A stretch of DNA of 32,546 bases from Thermoflexales bacterium (GTDB lineage Bacteria; Chloroflexota; Anaerolineae; Fen-1058). Positions 14,425-21,381 of the stretch are shown piece by piece. The DNA is taken from assembly GCA_016931085.1 (NCBI GenBank), contig JAFGFO010000041.1:1-32546 (forward strand), written 5' to 3'. Both the position numbers and the translations under genes were made by a program. Position 1 is the first letter of the stretch. The number at the start of each line of letters is the position of its first letter. A model generated the notes under the pieces. It had not been told where the DNA came from and ran no database searches. It worked only from the letters and a program-made list of their open reading frames with translations.

Positions 14425-17211
14425 ATGAAACAAAAATTGATCGCTCCTATCCTTTCACTGGTTGGTGCCGGCTTGTTCGTGGCGACGGTCCTGATAGCTG
14501 CGCCTCTCCCCACGCTGGCGCAAATCCCCATCACGCCCGGCTTGACTATCTATACCCAGACTTTCGACACGTTGGCAAACTCGGGCGTCCACACCTGGAC
14601 AGACGATTCAACGCTGCTGGCCTGGTACTCGAACCAGGCCGCCTACAGCGCCGACGACGGTTTGAGCAACACCGGTGGGTTGTACAGTTATGGTCCAGAT
14701 GGCTCGCCGGAACGAGCGCTTGGGTCGATGGGGACGGGCACTGCCAATCCCATTCTGTATGGCGTGCGTTTTCGCAACACCGCCGATTTTGCTCTCTCCG
14801 GTTTCGTCATCAGCTACACCGGCGAGCAGTGGCGCAGTGGCCGCGCTCACAACACGCTCGAATTTGCCTACCAGGTAGGCGCTGTTGTCACAGACATCTC
14901 GTCCGGCGCCTGGACCGCCGCGCCTGCCCTCAACCTGGTTGGACCTGTTATCGGCAACCCGACCGGTCCCATCTCTCCCCCTGTTCAGATTCCCACGAGC
15001 GGCGCGTTGAATACGCAGGTCTTGCCAGGACAAGAGATCATGTTCCGCTGGCAAGATGTCGACGATTGGAACATGGACCAGGGGCTGGCGGTGGACGACC
15101 TGTCGATCCTACCCCAGACGAGCAGCATACTGACCATGACCAAGCGCATCGAGCCGTCCGGCATTATCTCTTATCACAGCGCCGTAACCTACACCATCGT
15201 CCTGAGTAACCTGGGTGGATTGCTCGAGCCGGCCGCGCGCATAAGCGACAGCCTGCCCGCCGGCGTCGACTTCGCCGGCTGGCTCGTCCAGCCGTCTGGC
15301 GCCACACAGGACGGCGATCTCGTCAGCTGGAGCGGGAGCCTCTCGGCCACCCAGGCCCTCACACTGGCCTTTAGCGCGGCCCACACCGGCAGCTACGGCG
15401 ATGTCATCGCCAACACCGCCGAATACACCGGCGTTGGGGGGATCGGGTCAGCCACGGCCACCTTTAAAGTCGAGGCAGAGCTTTTGCCGGAGCTGCAAGT
15501 CTCCAAGCAGGTCTCCTTGTCCGAGGTCTTTGTCTACGACGGCCAGTCGGCGCTGGTCACTTACACGATCGCGGTGAGCAATACGGGCATCGGCGAGGCG
15601 CGCGACGTCGTCTTGACTGACACCTTGCCTGTTGGCTTTGACTATGTGAGCGATACCAGCGGCGTGCCTCCCACGATGGTCGACGGCAGCCTGGTGTGGG
15701 AACTGGGCAATCTGCCGCTCGCCTCGCTTGCCGGCAGCCGCTACTTCCAGCTTATCGCGAGCGCCACGGAGGCCATCACCCAAAGCCGCCTCTACACGAA
15801 CCAGGCGAGCGTCACGGCCGCCAACGACTTGGGCGGCGCCATAGCCAATGCCAGCCTATGGGTCTGGCGCATCGTCCCGATCGCCGCGGCGCGTGCCGGC
15901 GCCGATGGCGAGACCTTTGCCATCGAAGGCCGGGTCATCGTTGTGCCCGGCACCTTCCGCGCCAGTGAGTGGGCTTTGCAGGACAGCAGCGGCGGCATCG
16001 CCGTTTCGTACACTCCCCCGCCCGCCGTAGCCTTGGGCGACTCGGTGCGCCTGGCAGGCACACGCAGTACCTGGAACGAACAAGAACAAATGACCGCGCC
16101 AGATTTGTTTGTTAACCTGGGGCCAGGCCTCGAGCCAGCGCCGATTTCTTACGCCACAGGCGACGCGGCCGCCGGTCTCAGCGAAGGCTGGCTCACCCAC
16201 CTGCGCGGGCGGGTGTCTGGCTTGGTTGACTGCCCGAGCACGAGCGGCTACCAATTCTTGTTGGACGACGGATCGGGGGCGGCGACCGTTATGATTGTCT
16301 TGGGGACAGGTATTGACGTCTGCCAGATGGGCGTCACCAACACAAGCTACATCCACGTCGTCGGCTTTAGCACCCAATCTCTCGCTGGCTACCAGCTCAG
16401 ACCACGCCAACCGGCCGACATCATTCTGCCTGTCGAGTACACCTGGACAGGCGAGCAGGGCACCGACTGGGGCAATCCGGGCAACTGGGTATCCAGCGCC
16501 GGTACGGCGCCCGGGCGTTATGACCGGGCGACCATTCCGTCCGTCGCCTCGAACTGGCCCATCGTCGCCGCGCTCGCCAGGGCGGACAAGCTGACGATCG
16601 CGCCCGGCGCTTACCTGACCGTTACCAAAGGCCACACCCTCACCGTCGAAAGCTCGCTCGTCAACAGTGGTACCCTGGCGCTCACGCAGTACGTCGCCGG
16701 CGCGTCCCGCGCTCGCTTTCACATCTACAACAGCGCTGCGCTCCCGGTCTACTATGGTCTGGTCATTTCGCCTAGCGCTTCCATGGGCGACATCGGCGTT
16801 ACGATCAGAGGCGGCCAGTGTGGGGAGGCAGGGACGCTGCCCCAGACAATACGCCGCTGCTTTGGTATCGCACCCCAGATCGCTTCCACAGCCGTCATCA
16901 CTTTCTTTTATCAGGCCGACGAAGCTAACGGCAACATCAACCCGCAGGTCTATCACTGGACGCCACCGGCCTGGATCACGCAGACATTCTATGCCAACGG
17001 CTCCCCGGATGCGGACTGGCAATGGGTGGCTGCCTGGGTTAGCAACTATTCGCCATTCGCGCTCAAAGACCCCGCCACAGGAGATCCTGGCGCTCCCACT
17101 AGCGTTACAGTGCGTTCGCTTGTGGCACGCCAGGCGCTGCCGGTGCTGCTGGCAGCCGGCCTGCTCATCCTGGCAGCAGCCGGCCTCGTTCTGGCACGCC
17201 GTACAGTCTAA
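14425..17211 (+). CDS. large surface protein with DUF11 repeats and C-terminal anchor
   Basis: This 928-residue protein has a signal peptide (MKQKLIAPIL..., cleavage near PTLAQ, residue ~33). A beta-rich N-terminal domain contains a D-W-N-M-D-Q-G-L-A-V-D-D-L segment typical of extracellular jelly-roll modules. Two DUF11 repeats follow (~235-350, TMTKRIEPSGIISYHSAVTY; ~355-480, LQVSKQVSL...TYTIAVSNTG). An OB-like region (~490-668) and a segment opening YTWTGEQGTDWGNPGNW come next, a motif of secreted proteins. The chain ends in a hydrophobic helix and ARRTV, a membrane stop. GGAGG (14416-14420) precedes ATG. It probably forms part of the outer surface controlled with the sigma/DUF5667 block. 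Binding targets are unknown. Confidence 0.85.
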   Translation: MKQKLIAPILSLVGAGLFVATVLIAAPLPTLAQIPITPGLTIYTQTFDTLANSGVHTWTDDSTLLAWYSNQAAYSADDGLSNTGGLYSYGPDGSPERALGSMGTGTANPILYGVRFRNTADFALSGFVISYTGEQWRSGRAHNTLEFAYQVGAVVTDISSGAWTAAPALNLVGPVIGNPTGPISPPVQIPTSGALNTQVLPGQEIMFRWQDVDDWNMDQGLAVDDLSILPQTSSILTMTKRIEPSGIISYHSAVTYTIVLSNLGGLLEPAARISDSLPAGVDFAGWLVQPSGATQDGDLVSWSGSLSATQALTLAFSAAHTGSYGDVIANTAEYTGVGGIGSATATFKVEAELLPELQVSKQVSLSEVFVYDGQSALVTYTIAVSNTGIGEARDVVLTDTLPVGFDYVSDTSGVPPTMVDGSLVWELGNLPLASLAGSRYFQLIASATEAITQSRLYTNQASVTAANDLGGAIANASLWVWRIVPIAAARAGADGETFAIEGRVIVVPGTFRASEWALQDSSGGIAVSYTPPPAVALGDSVRLAGTRSTWNEQEQMTAPDLFVNLGPGLEPAPISYATGDAAAGLSEGWLTHLRGRVSGLVDCPSTSGYQFLLDDGSGAATVMIVLGTGIDVCQMGVTNTSYIHVVGFSTQSLAGYQLRPRQPADIILPVEYTWTGEQGTDWGNPGNWVSSAGTAPGRYDRATIPSVASNWPIVAALARADKLTIAPGAYLTVTKGHTLTVESSLVNSGTLALTQYVAGASRARFHIYNSAALPVYYGLVISPSASMGDIGVTIRGGQCGEAGTLPQTIRRCFGIAPQIASTAVITFFYQADEANGNINPQVYHWTPPAWITQTFYANGSPDADWQWVAAWVSNYSPFALKDPATGDPGAPTSVTVRSLVARQALPVLLAAGLLILAAAGLVLARRTV

Positions 17212-17224
17212 GTGCATCTGAAAA

Positions 17225-17297
17225 GTAGCCTGGCCCTTTGGGCAACAGCACGAACGCGCGCCCTGGGCTATCCAGGACAAGCAAGGGGCCAGGCTAC
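17225..17297 (+). terminator. long-armed inverted repeat after the DUF11 gene
   Basis: GTAGCCTGGCCC (17225-17236) pairs with GGGCCAGGCTAC (17286-17297) across a 49-base spacer. It begins 13 bp after the stop and is followed by ATTCCC, not a T-run. It may end or protect the mRNA or be a palindromic repeat. As a terminator it is only moderately supported. Confidence 0.4.
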
Positions 17298-17336
17298 ATT
17301 CCCTGCCCGGGCTGTCATCTGTTGCTAACGCATCTT

Positions 17337-17371
17337 AGCTGGATGGGATCGAGTTCACACGGCGCATCCGC
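17337..17371 (+). pseudogene. relic of an OmpR-type response regulator
   Basis: Bases 17340-17371 are identical over 32 nt to 31033-31064 of the response-regulator gene in this window (residues L-D-G-I-E-F-T-R-R-I-R). Just upstream, the Leu codon differs synonymously (CTG versus TTG) and the preceding codon is TAG instead of AAG. Downstream similarity is lost, except perhaps for an A-D-D at 17386-17394. This is too small to be functional. It marks a former response-regulator gene or a copied fragment in front of the DUF4405 gene. Confidence 0.6.
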
Positions 17372-17432
17372 CCCGGGCGGCGGGCTGACGATTTGTCTGT
17401 GGCTGCCGGCCTGAGCGCCCCAACGCTTTTTT

Positions 17433-17487
17433 CTTCACACTAGCCTCAAATATTCTTCACCATCCCTTCATATTTATCTGCTATCCT
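17433..17487 (+). promoter_or_regulatory. four 11-bp-phased direct repeats plus -10, OmpR/PhoB-type operator
   Basis: CTTCAC (17433), CCTCAA (17444), CTTCAC (17455) and CTTCAT (17466) recur at exactly 11-bp steps, each followed by five A/T-biased bases. This is the layout of tandem OmpR/PhoB-family binding sites. A -10-like TATCCT (17482-17487) lies one half-turn downstream with no good -35, as at activator-dependent promoters. A GGGCAA/TTGCCC hairpin (17505-17525) lies in the presumed leader. The regulator could be the one encoded at 30861 or its lost relative at 17337. Confidence 0.6.
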
Positions 17488-17573
17488 TTAACCAGGATCG
17501 AGAAGGGCAATCGCAAGAGTTGCCCCAATATTTTCAAGATACAATTTCACGAATGTTTAGAAGGGAATAACAC

Positions 17574-18209
17574 ATGTCTACAATTTCGATGTCAAAGCAA
17601 ACTCGCGCCAACTGGCTGGTGGACGCCGCACTGTTTTTCAGCGCGCTCCTCGCCGCGTTGTCGGGCATCTACTTTCTGTTCTTGCCCTCGGGCGGCTACC
17701 AGGGCGGGCGCAATCCGATGTACGGGGTGACGATTCTGTTCGACCGCCACACGTGGGACGGGCTGCATACCTGGGGCGGCGTGGCCATGATCGCGGCGGT
17801 CGTGATCCACTTTGCGCTCCACTGGAAATGGGTCGTGAGCATGACGGGCCGTATGGCAAAAGGCTTGCGCGGCCAGGGCAACGGTCTCAACGCCTACGGC
17901 CGCTTCAATGTGGCGCTGGACGCGCTAGTTGGAATCAGCTTTCTGCTCGTGGCTGTATCGGGTGTGTACTTCCTATTCGCACCGCACGGCCATGGCACAA
18001 GCGTTGGCTTCATCTTCAGCCACACCATCTGGGACCTCGTTCACACCTGGTCCGGCGTGGTGATGATCGTGGCGGCAGTGATCCACTTTGCCATTCACTG
18101 GCGGTGGGTCGTCAATGTAACGAAAAGGTTCTTTTTGTCGCTGTGGCCCCAGCCGCTGACCGGCAAAGAGAACACCGTAGGGCAGGTCACTATGCCTGCC
18201 ACAAATTAA
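17574..18209 (+). CDS. DUF4405 four-helix membrane protein, cytochrome b-like
   Basis: The 211-residue protein consists of two similar halves, each with two membrane helices. The first half has SALLAALSGIYFLFLPSGG, DGLHTWGGVAMIAAVVIHFA and LHWKW. The second half has SFLLVAVSGVYFLFAPHG, DLVHTWSGVVMIVAAVIHFA and IHWRW. The paired His residues in HTW and VIHF-x-x-HW are placed to ligate haem, as in cytochrome b561-like families related to DUF4405. The duplication is within one gene. The DUF2202 gene follows after 25 bp, so the two are co-expressed. A phased-repeat operator lies upstream. AGAAGGGA (17559-17566) precedes the ATG. Haem binding is inferred, not shown. Confidence 0.85.
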   Translation: MSTISMSKQTRANWLVDAALFFSALLAALSGIYFLFLPSGGYQGGRNPMYGVTILFDRHTWDGLHTWGGVAMIAAVVIHFALHWKWVVSMTGRMAKGLRGQGNGLNAYGRFNVALDALVGISFLLVAVSGVYFLFAPHGHGTSVGFIFSHTIWDLVHTWSGVVMIVAAVIHFAIHWRWVVNVTKRFFLSLWPQPLTGKENTVGQVTMPATN

Positions 18210-18234
18210 CACATTCAAAACAAGGAGAATAAAA

Positions 18235-19233
18235 ATGTTCAAGAAAATCTTGATAGGCACAGTGTTGATGGGATTGATTGGAGTGCTGGTCGTGGGTGCC
18301 GTGATTCGCACGGCCTCGGTGACCGGCGTGGCGGAAGCGCGCGGCCAGGGCTACGGGCGCGGCGAGCAGGTCGAGCCTCTCGAAGGCCAGGTAGCCGGCC
18401 AGGGCTACGGGCGCGGCGAGCAGGTCGAGCCTCTCGAAGGCCAGGTAGCCGGCCAGGGCTATGGACGCGGCGGGCAGGCCGGCTCGACCGTGGCCCCGGA
18501 TGCTGCCCAGGCAGGCGGCGGTTGGTGGAAGCAGGCCGGTTCGACCGGGTCGGCCGCCGCCGGCCAGGCAGTTGGCGGACGGTGGGGGCAGGCCGGCTCG
18601 ACCGAGCACTCCCACGACGCCGACCATGCTGACCTGAACGACAGGTTCGGCCCGCCGGCGGCCGGCGCGTTGAGCGAGGCCGAGATCGAAGGGCTCTTCT
18701 ACATGCGCGAGGAAGAAAAGCTGGCGCGCGACGTCTACCTGGCGTTGTACCAAAAGTGGGGGCAGCGTTCTTTTCAGAATATCGCCAACAGCGAGCAGAC
18801 GCACACTGGGGAGGTCCTGGCCTTGATCGAGCGCTACGGCCTGGCTGACCCGGCCGCAGACTTGCCGGCCGGCGTCTTTGCCAACGCGACGCTCCAGGCC
18901 TTGTACGATCAACTGGTCGCCGAGGGCAGCCAGTCGTTGGCCAGCGCGCTCCGCGTGGGGGCGGCCATCGAGGAAATCGATATCCTCGACCTGCAAGCCA
19001 GCCTGGCGCAAACGGACCGGGCCGACATCCGCTCGGTGTACGAGGACTTGCTCAGCGGCTCTCACAAGCACCTGCGCGCTTTCGCCTCGACGCTGAACAG
19101 GCAAACGGGCGAAATCTACCAGCCCCAACACCTCGACCAGGCCGCCTACGACGCCATCGTCGACGGCACGTCCTTCAGCGCCGGCGCCTCGATCGAGCGT
19201 GGGCAGGGACGGGGGCGGGGCGGCCAGAACTAG
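18235..19233 (+). CDS. exported DUF2202 ferritin-like protein
   Basis: This 332-residue protein has a signal/anchor helix (~4-26). A Gly/Gln-rich linker (~35-130) holds two exact 18-residue repeats (GQGYGRGEQVEPLEGQVA) and a partial third, and a His/Asp patch HSHDADHAD follows. The C-terminal DUF2202 domain (~140-315) has the four-helix ferritin-like signatures FYMREEEKLARDVYLALYQK, NIANSEQTHTGEVLALIERY and SGSHKHLRAFASTL, with carboxylates and His that could bind a di-metal site. DUF2202 proteins are of unknown function, often exported and linked to redox membrane proteins, as here with DUF4405. AAGGAG (18222-18227) supports the ATG. A terminator follows. Confidence 0.88.
   Translation: MFKKILIGTVLMGLIGVLVVGAVIRTASVTGVAEARGQGYGRGEQVEPLEGQVAGQGYGRGEQVEPLEGQVAGQGYGRGGQAGSTVAPDAAQAGGGWWKQAGSTGSAAAGQAVGGRWGQAGSTEHSHDADHADLNDRFGPPAAGALSEAEIEGLFYMREEEKLARDVYLALYQKWGQRSFQNIANSEQTHTGEVLALIERYGLADPAADLPAGVFANATLQALYDQLVAEGSQSLASALRVGAAIEEIDILDLQASLAQTDRADIRSVYEDLLSGSHKHLRAFASTLNRQTGEIYQPQHLDQAAYDAIVDGTSFSAGASIERGQGRGRGGQN
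18343..18474 (+). repeat. 54-bp in-frame tandem repeat in the DUF2202 gene
   Basis: Unit 18343-18396 is followed by a nearly identical unit 18397-18450 and a partial third to about 18474. The period of 54 bp equals 18 codons, so the reading frame is kept and only the linker length changes. Such repeats vary by slippage. Confidence 0.85.
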
Positions 19234-19266
19234 GCGGTTAGGCTTCGCTGAACCGGCCTTTGACAG

Positions 19267-19303
19267 ACACCCCGACCGCTTTGTGGCCGGGGTGTTTGTT
19301 GTC
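19267..19303 (+). terminator. intrinsic terminator after the DUF2202 gene
   Basis: ACACCCCG (19267-19274) pairs with CGGGGTGT (19288-19295), with further inner pairing ACC/GG. TTGTTGTC follows. It sits 33 bp after the stop and ends the DUF4405-DUF2202 unit. Confidence 0.75.
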
Positions 19304-19367
19304 TCATCGCAAGCACATGTTCGCTGCGGGGCGCGGACTCTGAGCAGGCCGAGTAATTGGCAAATTG

Positions 19368-19376
19368 TGCTATAAT
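19368..19376 (+). promoter_or_regulatory. orphan extended -10 promoter (TGCTATAAT)
   Basis: TGC-TATAAT is a perfect extended -10 element. No good -35 lies 17 bp upstream, which extended -10 promoters tolerate. No credible gene follows for nearly 500 bp. The transcript would run through the hairpin repeats at 19501-19590 and toward the IS110 remnant. Confidence 0.4.
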
Positions 19377-19500
19377 CGACATCAGGCGCGCGAGCGTGCA
19401 AGTGGTCCAAAGGGTCTCCATGTCGGCGCTTCGGGCGCCAGGCCAGTGGAGCGCTGCTGGCGCTGTGTCCCTCGGATGAACGCGACTGCCCGACCGAACG

Positions 19501-19590
19501 ACATTTTGGAGGATAAGAAAAGGTATCTTTTCAAAATGTAGGGGCAACCCTTGCGGTTGCCCGCGTTTGGGCAGGGGCAAGCCCTGCCCC
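19501..19590. repeat. three successive hairpin repeats in the 19234-19861 gene-free stretch
   Basis: ACATTTTG (19501-19508)/CAAAATGT (19532-19539); GGGCAACC (19542-19549)/GGTTGCCC (19555-19562); GGGCAGGG (19569-19576)/CCCTGCCC (19582-19589). The last resembles the hairpin at 14386-14406. They look like dispersed palindromic elements. Apart from these, the terminator at 19267 and the IS110 leader, I see nothing else in 19234-19861. Confidence 0.65.
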
Positions 19591-19674
19591 TACCCCGAAT
19601 TATTGAGCTCACCATCGCCTGGAGGCGATTCTTTCAGCAAGAAACAGCTTACCGTGCCATCAATGAGGTATAAT

Positions 19675-19861
19675 ACCAGAGGGCGTTCAGACAGTCAAGG
19701 CCAATAGTATCTTGGTGCATTTTAGCCCGTTGAGAAGCATGGTTCTGGTCATGGGTGATTCGCTCACTGGTGGCTGTGACCCCGTTTGGCAGATTACGGA
19801 TTTAGAGCATGACCGGGTCTGAATGCCTTGAGACAATTCTATCTAACAAGGAGGTATTCAG
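19675..19861 (+). ncRNA. candidate IS110 bridge-RNA region
   Basis: IS110-family elements encode a bridge RNA of roughly 150-200 nt in the non-coding DNA 5' of the transposase, transcribed from a promoter assembled when the ends join in the circular form. Here ~190 nt of non-coding DNA separates TATAAT (19669-19674, no good -35 beside it) from the transposase start. A nested hairpin GGTCA (19756-19760)/TGACC (19787-19791) enclosing GTGA/TCAC is visible. The assignment rests on position and size. I could not define the guide loops. Confidence 0.35.
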
Positions 19862-21209
19862 ATGGTACTGTATATAGATGGCAAGCGAGTGCCGGCTATC
19901 CGGGGCAAGCGAGTTGGGGGAGGCGGAGCCGGCCAGGCTGGCGCCGAATCGAAAGCGAATTCGCCCTCGACCAAGTTGGCTGGCACAAGGTCGAGGCCAT
20001 CGAAGGCCAAGCGTGGGCCGATTCAAAAGTGGATCAAGTCAGAGGAAGCACCGGTGGCCAGTCAGCCCAAGTCATCTGGCAAGAAGGTCAAGTCCAAAGT
20101 TAGTGGGAAGCGGTGCTCGTCAAAGGCAGACCAGGTAACGAAGCTGGGCGAGGTTTTGGCGGCTGAGGGCGAGGTGAATGAGAAGGCCGGTGAGGGGTGC
20201 GTCTCGCCGGATAGGGCACAGCCCAACAGCCAGGCCAGTCTCTTATGCCTGGCGTTTGAAAAGCTGATGGCTCGACCGGAGATTCAAGCCATGTTGGCAC
20301 AGTCAGATGGGCAGGGGAACTCGGTCAGTCGCGCCATTGAACAAGTTCTGACTGAAGCGCTCGGCGAGACCGCCGTAAGGCAAGCTGCTGCGCAGCAGGA
20401 GTTGTTGAGCAAGGTCAACTTGAACGCGGCTGGGCTGGATATTGGAGCCGAAGAGATTTGGGTATGTGTGCCAGACGGGCGTGACGAGGAAGTGGTACGA
20501 AAGTTTGCGACCTTCACGCCTGACCTGTATGCGTTGGCCAATTGGCTCAAGCGATGCGGAATAGACACAGTGGCCATGGAGTCGACGGGGGTGTATTGGA
20601 TTCCTGTTTATGACATTCTGGAGACGCAAGGCCTCAAGGTTTATCTGGTCAATGCGCGGCACGTCAAGAATGTCAGCGGGCGCAAGACAGACGTGCTGGA
20701 CTGCCAATGGATTCAAGCCTTGCACACGTATGGATTGCTACAAGCCTCGTTCCGACCGGCCGAGGACATCTGCACGCTGCCGTGCCTATGTGCGACATCG
20801 GGACAAGCTGATTGCTTGTCGGGCAGCTCATATCCAACATATGCAAAAGGCGATGACACAGATGAATGTACCCCTCACGAACGTTGTCCAGGACATCACC
20901 GGCAAGACCGGCATGGCCATTATGCGCTCCATCGTGGCGGGTGAGCGCGATCCGCAGACGCTGGCCCAATTCCGTGATCCACGTTGCGCCAAGAGTCAGG
21001 CAGAGATTGCCAAGGCTCTGACGGGCAATTATCGGAGCGAACATGTATTCGCGCTCAAACAGGCTTTGGAGTGCTATGATTTCTACACGCAGCAAATTCA
21101 AGCTTGTGATGCAGAGATCAAACAGTGGTATCTGACTCGCGAGCCAGTGGTGGATGAGGCCGTGCAGCCATTAGCACCCTTGCCCAAATCGAAACGCTGC
21201 TGTGCATAG
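19862..21209 (+). pseudogene. IS110-family transposase, frameshifted and 3'-truncated
   Basis: The DEDD catalytic domain is clear in the first frame (19862-20944): NLNAAGLDIGAEEIWV (D), AMESTGVYWIPVYD (E), NARHVKNVSGRKTDVLDCQW (D, D). At about 20780 one extra C shifts the frame. The homologous sequence continues in the next frame as RAYVRHRDKL, HIQHMQKAMTQMNV, DITGKTGMAIMRSIVAGERD and ALKQALECYDFYTQQI, and stops at 21209. The C-terminal transposase_20 domain (with its catalytic Ser) is absent. Before the DEDD domain lies a ~150-residue Lys/Ser-rich extension that is unusual for the family. AAGGAGG (19849-19855) precedes ATG 19862. The element cannot move on its own. Confidence 0.85.
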
Positions 21210-21291
21210 ACGGCGGAGACCGTAGCGCTTTGCCAAAAGTCGGCTCATGAACGGTTCGGAAGTGCCTGAGTGGCCATCCCAGCGCCTGAAC

Positions 21292-21365
21292 GAGGGTGGC
21301 AAGTACCCTCAGAAGGCGTTTTGAGTTATAATGGCGTTGTGAACACCCGGCGGCAAGTCCCCGGG
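21292..21365 (+). other. two hairpins with GGCAAGT loops around a TATAAT
   Basis: GAGGGT (21292-21297)-GGCAAGT-ACCCTC (21305-21310), and CCCGG (21346-21350) with CCGGG (21361-21365), whose loop also contains GGCAAGT (21352-21358). TATAAT lies between them at 21327-21332. They sit in the leader of the YibE/F gene. The repeated loop suggests a protein-binding or RNA element. No known riboswitch class is recognised. Confidence 0.4.
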
Positions 21366-21381
21366 GAATCAGTCGTGTTTC

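Larger units (their letters stand above)
19669..21209 (+). mobile_element. degenerate IS110-family element (ends approximate)
   Basis: The element comprises a leader of about 190 bp and a broken DEDD transposase. IS110 elements lack terminal inverted repeats and make no long target duplications, so the ends cannot be fixed by eye. The left bound is set at a TATAAT (19669-19674), and the right bound is the stop of the truncated transposase frame. GC content is lower than in the neighbouring genes. Confidence 0.7.

Noticed and set aside
20770..20800. Programmed frameshift in the IS110 transposase
   Set aside because: No slippery heptamer is present at the junction (CTGCCGTGCC), IS110 transposases are normally one frame, and the 3' part is also deleted, so decay is more likely.
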